In this document: in pieces, positions 1 to 5,047 of the stretch
Numbering within the stretch: the stretch's first letter is position 1
Layout: every line of letters begins with the position of its first letter
NCBI GenBank assembly: GCA_003552325.1
Contig: PUKM01000171.1
Span: forward strand, 1-6,808
Direction of reading: 5' to 3'
From: Natrialbaceae archaeon
Lineage (GTDB): Archaea; Halobacteriota; Halobacteria; Halobacteriales; Natrialbaceae
Length of the DNA stretch: 6,808 nucleotides
Translations under genes and position numbers: made by a program
Notes under the pieces: generated by a model
What the model was told of the DNA's origin: nothing
Seen by the model: the letters and a program-made list of their open reading frames with translations, nothing else
The model's database searches: none

Positions 1-673
1 CTCGAGCGACGACGTCCAGTCCGGGGCTGTAGTACGAAACCGGGTCTCCTTCGGGTCGCTCGAAGCCGTTGGCCGCGAACAAGGTATTCTCTCGAACGTC
101 AGCGTCGGCAGGGTAGAGGGTCCAGGGACCGTGATCGATCCGTGCCGTTCGAACCCCTCCGTCGGGCCCCTCCGTGAACAGGCGATACCGTTCGGTCAGG
201 AATCTGGCGTGATCGTCCGTCGTGGCTTCGAACGGCTCGCCCGTGGGCCAGTAGGTCGCGCGATAGGTCGCCGCTCGAGCCCCCGGATGACGACGACGGC
301 TTTCGAAGTGAACGCGCCCATCGACCCACTCGAGGCTCGTCCGGGCGTAGTAGTAGGCCAACCCGTGAAGCACCCGAGCGCCGAGGACGCTCGCCAATCC
401 GTCGGCATCCAGGCTAAAGAAGTAGACACCAGAGCGGTCCCCACAGGTGACGTACGTCCGAAGGTTCAGTTCCGGGAGCGCGACCCCAAACGCAGCAGGG
501 ACACCACGAGGTCTGACCGCGACGTTCGTGTAGGGCACGACGGTGAGCCACGCTGATCCGTCGTACGTGTCCGGCGAGAGCGCCGCAGGGAGGCGTTCCT
601 CGAGTCGCTCGGGATCGATCGGCCAGGACTGAAAGAGGAGGTGTCGCCACCCCATTGCCAGGTCGAGTGGCAT
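1..673 (-). CDS. DUF2071 (YqjF-like) family protein, C-terminus beyond left edge
   Basis: This reading frame stays open from the ATG at 673 to the window edge, giving 224 complete codons. The protein has the look of DUF2071: an N-terminal WRHLLFQSWPID segment (from residue 9), a central PELNLRTYV segment, a YFFSLDA strand, and a late YYSPG motif near the break. Haloarchaeal members usually end shortly after that motif, so perhaps 10-25 residues are missing. The family is soluble and its biochemical function is not established; no catalytic residues can be named. An in-frame ATG at 655 (residue 7) is a rival start. I chose 673 because a TATA-like element lies about 27 bases upstream, which fits a leaderless transcript. 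The gene is transcribed divergently from the membrane protein/regulator cassette, with about 120 bases between them. The family call is from recognition of conserved segments, not from a search. Confidence 0.82.
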   Translation of the reverse strand, partial: MPLDLAMGWRHLLFQSWPIDPERLEERLPAALSPDTYDGSAWLTVVPYTNVAVRPRGVPAAFGVALPELNLRTYVTCGDRSGVYFFSLDADGLASVLGARVLHGLAYYYARTSLEWVDGRVHFESRRRHPGARAATYRATYWPTGEPFEATTDDHARFLTERYRLFTEGPDGGVRTARIDHGPWTLYPADADVRENTLFAANGFERPEGDPVSYYSPGLDVVAR

Positions 674-696
674 AGGCGGCGCTCAGGACGGTGGAG

Positions 697-704
697 TGAT
701 AAGA
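697..704 (-). promoter_or_regulatory. Possible TATA element for the DUF2071 gene
   Basis: On the minus strand this reads TCTTATCA, in an otherwise GC-rich divergent spacer. Its centre is about 27 bases before the ATG at 673. That spacing would put the transcript start at or next to the start codon, as in leaderless haloarchaeal mRNAs. No Shine-Dalgarno sequence is seen before the ATG. Confidence 0.4.
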
Positions 705-744
705 CGTCGGTTGGCGGCAGGCTCCAGTCGAGTGAGCGGAAGAG

Positions 745-752
745 TTAAATAA
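745..752 (+). promoter_or_regulatory. TATA box of the membrane protein/XRE cassette
   Basis: TTAAATAA stands out as an AT-rich octamer after GC-rich sequence. An archaeal start about 24-26 bases downstream of its centre would fall near 773-775, leaving a leader of about 18-20 bases before the ATG at 793. The likely start lies exactly between the two operator-like palindromes that follow. Confidence 0.65.
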
Positions 753-756
753 AGGT

Positions 757-772
757 GTAAAGTACGCTTTAC
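757..772 (+). promoter_or_regulatory. Operator-like palindrome 1
   Basis: GTAAAGTACGCTTTAC is an inverted repeat with perfect 6-base arms (GTAAAG/CTTTAC) around TACG. It sits between the TATA box and the expected transcription start, a position where a bound repressor would block RNA polymerase recruitment. It is the first of two similar sites. The natural candidate ligand is the XRE protein encoded in the same unit; that link is inference. Confidence 0.6.
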
Positions 773-790
773 TGTAAAACGAGCTTTACA
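773..790 (+). promoter_or_regulatory. Operator-like palindrome 2
   Basis: TGTAAAACGAGCTTTACA has perfect 6-base outer arms (TGTAAA/TTTACA) around six unpaired central bases. It starts directly after palindrome 1 and ends two bases before the ATG at 793, covering the expected transcription start and leader. The same 5-base half-sites recur with the same 6-base spacing as in palindrome 1, and the two centres are 17 bases apart. This suggests two dimers binding side by side. Confidence 0.6.
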
Positions 791-792
791 CC

Positions 793-1233
793 ATGATGAC
801 CGATATTGAATCCGCTCGCCAGAGACAGAAAAAGCGCCAACAGTACCGCCGATGGTCGAACTACAGCCTTTGGGGCGGAATTTTCGCCCTCTTCGCCGCC
901 GTCGCGGTCTGGGTCGTGTATCCAGATCCGACGGTCGTGTACGCCGGGACGATTCTCTATTGGCTCGGCTTTTTCGGGATGCTGGGCATTCAGTACGGGA
1001 CTGAGATCGACCTCGAGGACGAACGCCAGGACGAGGTTGCGAGCAAGGCCGGGGCAGTGACCCTTGGAATCGCCGCTGTCGTCGGCGTCCTGTTGACGCC
1101 CGCTGCCGTTGCCGTCGACGCAACCGGTGTCTACGACGTAGCGCCCGAATTCTGGGGAATCATCTGGACGTTCGTCGGACTGTTCGTCGTTTTCGGTATT
1201 GCACACACCTACTACGATCACCATCACGCATGA
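793..1233 (+). CDS. Four-helix membrane protein, DUF2178-like, paired with XRE regulator
   Basis: This 146-residue protein has a basic, Gln/Arg/Lys-rich cytoplasmic N-terminus (residues 9-20). Four hydrophobic segments follow at about 26-43, 48-66, 88-108 and 120-137. Between helices 2 and 3 is a charged loop with a DER-x6-KAG pattern (D76-E-R78 and K85-A-G87), which I associate with DUF2178-type membrane proteins that often sit next to small XRE regulators. The C-terminus ends in HTYYDHHHA, a His cluster that could bind metal or simply be a polar end. The start has a second ATG immediately after it, so the true start could be 796. There is no Shine-Dalgarno sequence and the leader is short. 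The stop overlaps the regulator start as ATGA. The function is unknown; a membrane partner that senses or sequesters the regulator is possible but unproven. Confidence 0.85.
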   Translation: MMTDIESARQRQKKRQQYRRWSNYSLWGGIFALFAAVAVWVVYPDPTVVYAGTILYWLGFFGMLGIQYGTEIDLEDERQDEVASKAGAVTLGIAAVVGVLLTPAAVAVDATGVYDVAPEFWGIIWTFVGLFVVFGIAHTYYDHHHA

Positions 1234-1430
1234 AAAACGACGTGCGGAGCTATCGAGAGGAGCGGGACCTGAGCCAGGGCGACCTGGCGGCGCTCGTCGG
1301 TGTCTCTCGTCAGACGGTCAACGCTATCGAACGCGACCGGTACGACCCCTCCCTCGAGCTCGCGTTCAAGCTCGCCGCCTGCTTCGAGTGTTCGATCGAG
1401 GCATTGTTCGATCCCGAACTCGAGTCGTAG
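1230..1430 (+). CDS. Small XRE/Cro-type helix-turn-helix transcriptional regulator
   Basis: The 66 residues are almost only a HTH_3 (XRE) DNA-binding domain. The turn helix begins at LSQGDLAALVGV (14-25), and the recognition helix is SRQTVNAIERDRYDPSLELA (26-45). The pattern R-E-E-R-x-L-S-Q and the YDPSLELAFKLA segment match the small YozG-like regulators found across bacteria and archaea. There is no ligand or oligomerisation domain beyond a short C-terminal tail ending DPELES. The ATG overlaps the stop of the membrane protein gene, so the two are translationally coupled and co-transcribed. It most likely represses its own promoter through the palindromes at 757-790; this is inferred from position and symmetry. 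Its stop codon directly abuts that of the convergent oxidoreductase gene, with no intergenic base between them. Confidence 0.93.
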   Translation: MKNDVRSYREERDLSQGDLAALVGVSRQTVNAIERDRYDPSLELAFKLAACFECSIEALFDPELES

Positions 1431-1447
1431 TCAGGACTCGAGTTCGG
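1414..1447. terminator. Perfect 13-bp inverted repeat spanning two convergent gene ends
   Basis: Left arm CCGAACTCGAGTC (1414-1426) and right arm GACTCGAGTTCGG (1435-1447) are exact reverse complements. They flank an 8-base loop (1427-1434) that contains the end of both genes: TAG of the regulator and the complement of TGA of the oxidoreductase. As RNA from either strand it would form a strong hairpin right at the stop codon, which suits a bidirectional barrier to transcription or exonucleases. There is no T-tract on either side, so it is not a classical intrinsic terminator. The functional label is therefore inference, whereas the repeat itself is certain. Confidence 0.6.
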
Positions 1448-2846
1448 CGACGGCTTTCCGAAACAGGGTGTCGAGAATTTCCGGCGTCGTCGGGTGGTAC
1501 GCCCGGTCCGGGAGGTCACGCACGTCGAGACGCATTTCGACGGCGAGTTGCATAGTTTTGGCCATCACATCCGCGTGGAGGTGGAGGCCCTGATAACCGA
1601 TGACACTGCCATCGTCGGCGTTGACTACCAGGGTTGCGAGCCCCTCGGGATGGTTCTTGCTCTTGAATACCCCGTCACTCGAGGCCTCCGTGGTGACGAC
1701 GATCGTATCCATCGCCGATTCCGCCGCCGTCTCGGGTGTGTGGCCCAATCTGGCGACTGGATACACCCCAAGACCTGAAAAGATGACGTGGTGGGGGATG
1801 TTCGTGTAGGGCTCGAGTGACTCGCCTGCGGCGTGTCGCAAGATGTTTCGGCCGGCGGCGAACCCCTGTTCTTTGGCCACGTGGAGGATCGGTTCGCGGC
1901 CGTTGACGTCACCCACGACGAACACGCGCTCGTCGGTAGCCGCTTGCATCGTCGGCTCGACCCAGTCCCGCGTCGCCTCGAGGCTGGTTTCCTCGAGGCC
2001 CAGTCCCGCAATGGTCGGCCGTCGGCCAGTGAACAGATAGAGTTGGTCAGCGTCGACGGTTTCGGTCGTCCCGTCACGGTCGACAGTCAGGCGGACACCG
2101 CCGTCGTCCCTAGGCTCGAGGTGGCGCTCGTCCGCATTGGTCAAGATGTCGATATCGAAGTGGTCGCGATAGAGATCGAGTATCGTTTCGCCGTACGCTG
2201 GCTCGAGTTCATCGAGTGGATGATCGTCGTGCTCGATGACAGTGAGGTCCACACCGCCGACCTCGCTGAGATACGGGACGAGTTCGAGCCCGATGTAGCC
2301 AAAGCCCATCACGATCCCGGAATCGGGGAACGTCGTCGCGTCGAGGACGTCCGCGCTCGAGTGAAAGTTCACGTCCTCGATGCCTGGGGTCCCTGGAACG
2401 TTGAGCGTCGATCCCGTCGCGATCACCACGTAGTCCGGCTCGAGCGTGCGGTCACCGACGGCGATGACTCGATCATCGACGAATCGGGCCGTCTCGTGCA
2501 GGAACTCGACGTTCTCATGGGCAGCCAGGTCGTGGACGTGTGCGCGGCGATGCTCGGCAAAGCCGTGGATGTGCTCGTCTTTTTGCGCGATAATCGCCTC
2601 GGGATCGACGGTCGGTACTCCCTCGAGACGGTCGTCGTGCCGGGCCTGATACCGGTGTTTTGCGGCCGAAAGGACGTCCTTCGAAGGCATACATCCCCGA
2701 AGGATACAGAGCCCGCCGCCGGGTTCCCCGTGATCGATCAACGTCAGTTTCAAGGTTTGTGTCTCGGTTCGGTCGAGCAATTCGTCGGCAACAGCGACAC
2801 CCGCACTGCCGTAGGCCCCGATAATGGCCACATGAATGTCGTCCAT
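1431..2846 (-). CDS. Pyridine nucleotide-disulfide oxidoreductase (Lpd/MerA superfamily)
   Basis: This is a 471-residue flavoprotein of the class I disulfide reductase type. An N-terminal FAD-binding fold (GAYGSAG, 10-16) is followed by the redox-active pair C47-ILRG-C52 in a GGGLCILRGCMPSK context. ATGS (143-146) and a second dinucleotide fold GFGYIGLE (181-188) follow; E205 at the end of its second strand suggests NADH rather than NADPH. The FAD motif GDVNG is at 312-316, and a dimerisation domain ends with HPTTPE (H451, E456), the usual catalytic His-Glu pair. All parts needed for catalysis are present. The substrate is unknown: lipoamide, mercury and other disulfides or thiols are all possible. 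I chose the ATG at 2846, four residues before the first strand. A GTG at 2903 would add 19 polar residues. The gene lies 66 bases downstream of the PiT-like gene, with no TATA between, so they are probably co-transcribed. Confidence 0.9.
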   Translation of the reverse strand: MDDIHVAIIGAYGSAGVAVADELLDRTETQTLKLTLIDHGEPGGGLCILRGCMPSKDVLSAAKHRYQARHDDRLEGVPTVDPEAIIAQKDEHIHGFAEHRRAHVHDLAAHENVEFLHETARFVDDRVIAVGDRTLEPDYVVIATGSTLNVPGTPGIEDVNFHSSADVLDATTFPDSGIVMGFGYIGLELVPYLSEVGGVDLTVIEHDDHPLDELEPAYGETILDLYRDHFDIDILTNADERHLEPRDDGGVRLTVDRDGTTETVDADQLYLFTGRRPTIAGLGLEETSLEATRDWVEPTMQAATDERVFVVGDVNGREPILHVAKEQGFAAGRNILRHAAGESLEPYTNIPHHVIFSGLGVYPVARLGHTPETAAESAMDTIVVTTEASSDGVFKSKNHPEGLATLVVNADDGSVIGYQGLHLHADVMAKTMQLAVEMRLDVRDLPDRAYHPTTPEILDTLFRKAVAELES

Positions 2847-2912
2847 GGTGGCAGTTTGATGGGCACGGTCATAGGCGTTCGTGCGCTCGTGCTCAACACG
2901 CACACGACCACC

Positions 2913-4103
2913 CTACAGGAGCACGGACTCGAGCGCCCAATAGCCTGCAAACGAGACGACGATTGCTCCAGCGAGCGACAACACCCAGGCGAGGACGGTG
3001 AATCCCATCTTCCGGGCACTAACACCGCCGCCGGTGCTTGAGGCGGCGTAGCCGCTGCCGATGATCGCACTGACGACGATCTGGTTGAACGAGACGGGAA
3101 TCCCGAACAGGATCGCGACCTGTGCGATGGCAAACGAAGGGATGAGGGCGGCGATCGACCGTCGCGGGCCGAGTGAGGAGTAATCCTGTGAGATAGCTTT
3201 GATCATCCGTGTCGCGCCCGTCCAGGCACCGACGAGGAGGCCAACGCCACCACCGACGAGCAACGCAGTGAGCGAGAGGCCGACGTCCGGTGCGATCGGT
3301 AACAGGGGGCCGACGGCCAGCCCGACCTGACTGCCCCCTGCGGAAAACGCGACCAATGCTCCGAGTGCGAGCAGGAAGTGCCGTTCGGCGACGGTCGTCC
3401 CGTGGCGCATATCCAGCCAGAGCGCGCCGACACAGAGACTTGCGAGGCTGATCGAGACGACTCCAACCATGACCGTTTCGGGACCCGGAAGCGGACCCGC
3501 CAAGGATTGGGCGATAGAGGCACCCTCGTTGCCGGAGCCGAGGACGGCAAACTCGATGTTCGCCAGTAACAGCCCGACGAGGCCGGTCAGCCCCAGGACG
3601 ACGTATCGCTCGGGTATCGGTTCTTCCCGGAGCGCTCGAGCGATCAGATAGGCGGCTCCGCCCCCGACGAACGGGGTGAGCAACCAGAGCGTGGCGATCT
3701 CCTGGTACTTGAGCCAGGCCGGATCGCCGCCCATCGCCAGGCCGACGCCGATGACGGCTCCGGTGACGGTGAACGCCGTCGCTATTGGATAGCCCGTAAA
3801 GACACCGATAGCGACCAGAATAGCCGCGATGGTCAACCCGAGTGTGGCCGCTTCGGCGGTGAGCGTGACGTTGCCGATGAGCTCGGCTCCGACCGCTTCT
3901 GAGACGTTTTCGCCCTGGAAGATGGCCCCGAACAGACAACAGATGCCGACCAGAAAGCCCGCTCGCATCACCGAAATCGCGTTGGCCCCGACCGCCGGCG
4001 CAAAGGGTGTCGAGCCGCTCGAGCCCGCGCCGATGGTCCAGGCCATGAAGAGACTCGCCAGCGCGGCGAGTGCGAAGGTGAGCAACGTGGCGATGTCGAC
4101 CAT
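2913..4103 (-). CDS. PiT-family-like inorganic anion permease with altered signature motifs
   Basis: This is a 396-residue integral membrane protein with about ten or more hydrophobic segments and the inverted-repeat layout of PiT phosphate transporters (PF01384). Repeat 1 opens with FMAWTIGAGSSG (19-30) and has YPIATAF at 105-111. Repeat 2 opens with AFSAGGSQVGLAVGPL (252-267) and later has a PVSFNQIVVSAIIGSG segment. These align with the family's GANDVANA and P-x-S-T-T-H motifs. However, the Asn-Asp pair is replaced by Gly-Ser (27-28) in repeat 1 and Ser-Gln (258-259) in repeat 2, and both TTH elements are changed. Haloarchaeal proteins of this type are commonly annotated as phosphate permeases, but the substrate here is uncertain. 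The start ATG at 4103 precedes the first helix closely. The oxidoreductase gene follows on the same strand. Confidence 0.82.
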   Translation of the reverse strand: MVDIATLLTFALAALASLFMAWTIGAGSSGSTPFAPAVGANAISVMRAGFLVGICCLFGAIFQGENVSEAVGAELIGNVTLTAEAATLGLTIAAILVAIGVFTGYPIATAFTVTGAVIGVGLAMGGDPAWLKYQEIATLWLLTPFVGGGAAYLIARALREEPIPERYVVLGLTGLVGLLLANIEFAVLGSGNEGASIAQSLAGPLPGPETVMVGVVSISLASLCVGALWLDMRHGTTVAERHFLLALGALVAFSAGGSQVGLAVGPLLPIAPDVGLSLTALLVGGGVGLLVGAWTGATRMIKAISQDYSSLGPRRSIAALIPSFAIAQVAILFGIPVSFNQIVVSAIIGSGYAASSTGGGVSARKMGFTVLAWVLSLAGAIVVSFAGYWALESVLL

Positions 4104-4127
4104 TCGATGTCCAGCTATATTGGGAGC

Positions 4128-4135
4128 CCATACAA
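4128..4135 (-). promoter_or_regulatory. Possible TATA element for the permease gene
   Basis: On the minus strand this reads TTGTATGG, centred about 28 bases before the ATG at 4103, which would give a leaderless transcript. A more AT-rich AATATAG (4115-4121) is closer to the start codon than an archaeal TATA box normally lies. The 123-base spacer (4104-4226) holds no small gene that I can support. Confidence 0.3.
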
Positions 4136-4217
4136 GTGTGTGCCGACTGGCGACGGCTCCTGTCTTCCCTGGCGCATCACTCGAGTGGAAATACGCAAAC
4201 CGCTTGACTCAGGCCTG

Positions 4218-4223
4218 TTAAAA
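4218..4223 (-). terminator. Short oligo-T run after the DUF5828-like gene
   Basis: Four bases after the TGA of the upstream gene the minus strand reads TTTTAA, the only T-run in the spacer. Archaeal termination often uses such runs, but four T residues is a weak signal. Read-through into the permease gene is possible. Confidence 0.22.
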
Positions 4224-4226
4224 GGA

Positions 4227-4943
4227 TCAGTTCGTCGTCGAACGCGAGTGTTCGGCCGGTTCCGGCGGTGGCTCAGCGCCCTCGATCGCTTCGGCCGCTT
4301 CAGTATCCTTCTCGACCGTGACGTGCCAGCGGTCGATATCGTCTTCGTAGGTCGCCAATCGGTCTGAAACGTCGGATTTGAGGGAGTCATCGTTGACATT
4401 GACCTCGAAGACGAATTTCGTCGTGTCGCCACGCCCGGTCTGTTGGATATTCGCGCTAATGAGTTCGTTGTCGAAGTAGTATGGCGCGAGCTGTGTCATC
4501 ACCTTGCGATAGACGGTGTCTTCGACCCGGCGCAACGCCTTGCGACTCGCGGTATCGGCCGCTCGTGTCATGTAATCGACTGACTCTCGCCAGTTGTCGA
4601 CGGCGTGCTCGGCATCGTCTTCCTCGAGCGCGGCGTACGATTCTGAGAGTTTCTCGCCGGCCGTTTTGACGTCATCGTCGGCGTCTTTGCCCGCTTTTTC
4701 GCCTTCGCCCTCTTCGACACTCGCCTGCTCGGCAGTCTTCTCGCTCACGTCAGTCTCGAGACGTTCGTGGGCTTTCGGCCGCCACTCGTCCCACTCCTCG
4801 AAGGCCCGGGCAAACCGGGCATCGGCATCGAGTTCCGGGTCGTGAACGCCCAGTTCCCGGAGCGCCTGGGTGATCCGCTCGCCGTGTTCGACGACGTCAC
4901 CCCAGTCGCCGCGTGTCTTGAAGCCCGATATACTCTCTTCCAT
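4227..4943 (-). CDS. Conserved haloarchaeal protein of unknown function (DUF5828-like)
   Basis: This is a 238-residue, strongly acidic soluble protein with no signal peptide or membrane segment. The N-terminal part (1-62) looks helical and begins MEESISGFKTRGDWGDVVEHG. I associate that segment with the haloarchaeal DUF5828 family, though I am not certain of the family number. Residues 66-92 are a low-complexity acidic linker rich in Glu, Lys, Asp and Gly. Residues 93-150 are helical and charged. A folded alpha/beta-looking domain follows at 151-212 (APYYFDNELISANIQQTG and FVFEVNVNDDSL, then RWHVTVEKD). The tail is Pro/Glu-rich and probably disordered. No catalytic motif is visible. The ATG at 4943 is the first in frame after a good TATA box and gives a leader of only about 8-10 bases. 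The gene is divergent from the LarE gene. Its function is not known and I do not propose one. Confidence 0.85.
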   Translation of the reverse strand: MEESISGFKTRGDWGDVVEHGERITQALRELGVHDPELDADARFARAFEEWDEWRPKAHERLETDVSEKTAEQASVEEGEGEKAGKDADDDVKTAGEKLSESYAALEEDDAEHAVDNWRESVDYMTRAADTASRKALRRVEDTVYRKVMTQLAPYYFDNELISANIQQTGRGDTTKFVFEVNVNDDSLKSDVSDRLATYEDDIDRWHVTVEKDTEAAEAIEGAEPPPEPAEHSRSTTN

Positions 4944-4972
4944 CTCGTTGGCAGGTCCATAAGCCCGCGGAC

Positions 4973-4980
4973 ATTATAAA
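4973..4980 (-). promoter_or_regulatory. TATA box of the DUF5828-like gene, possibly bidirectional
   Basis: The minus strand reads TTTATAAT, the best TATA match in the 104-base divergent spacer. Its centre lies about 33 bases before the ATG at 4943, giving a leader of roughly 8-10 bases. The plus strand reads ATTATAAA, so the same box could also drive the LarE gene with a leader of about 45 bases. Confidence 0.6.
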
Positions 4981-5016
4981 CTTCGTCGCTCGCAGGTGCC
5001 GGCCACGGGTCAACGA

Positions 5017-5024
5017 CCTTTTGA
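5017..5024 (+). promoter_or_regulatory. Weak TATA-like element before the LarE gene
   Basis: CCTTTTGA is centred about 27 bases before the ATG at 5048, the spacing expected for a leaderless transcript. It overlaps a small inverted repeat, GTCAA (5009-5013) and TTGAC (5021-5025). The composition is a poor TATA match, so the shared box at 4973-4980 is a fair alternative. Confidence 0.28.
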
Positions 5025-5047
5025 CTCCCGAGGTCGAACCCAGGCCA

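Noticed and set aside
131..556. Plus-strand frame opposite the DUF2071 gene
   Set aside because: The minus-strand frame carries the conserved DUF2071 segments, while this one has an atypical basic composition and no promoter.
683..1227. Two minus-strand frames opposite the membrane protein gene
   Set aside because: One is Arg-rich and crosses the divergent promoter. The other is the complement of four hydrophobic helices and has no start signal. Neither has family features.
2847..2903. A GTG at 2903 as start of the oxidoreductase, adding 19 residues
   Set aside because: The added residues are polar and precede the normal N-terminal strand of the FAD fold. ATG 2846 gives the usual family start. 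A partial GGTG before the GTG leaves some doubt.
2881..2906. Small GC-rich inverted repeat between permease and oxidoreductase
   Set aside because: The arms are only 4-5 bases and overlap in two registers, which is common by chance in this composition.
1833..3041. A 402-codon open frame on the plus strand opposite the oxidoreductase gene
   Set aside because: It is antisense to a gene with all its family motifs intact, and its translation shows no recognisable domain. Long antisense frames are expected in GC-rich haloarchaeal DNA with strong third-position bias.
3019..4131. A 370-codon minus-strand frame overlapping the permease gene
   Set aside because: The translation is Arg-rich and lacks hydrophobic segments, unlike haloarchaeal proteins. 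It is the out-of-frame shadow of the permease.
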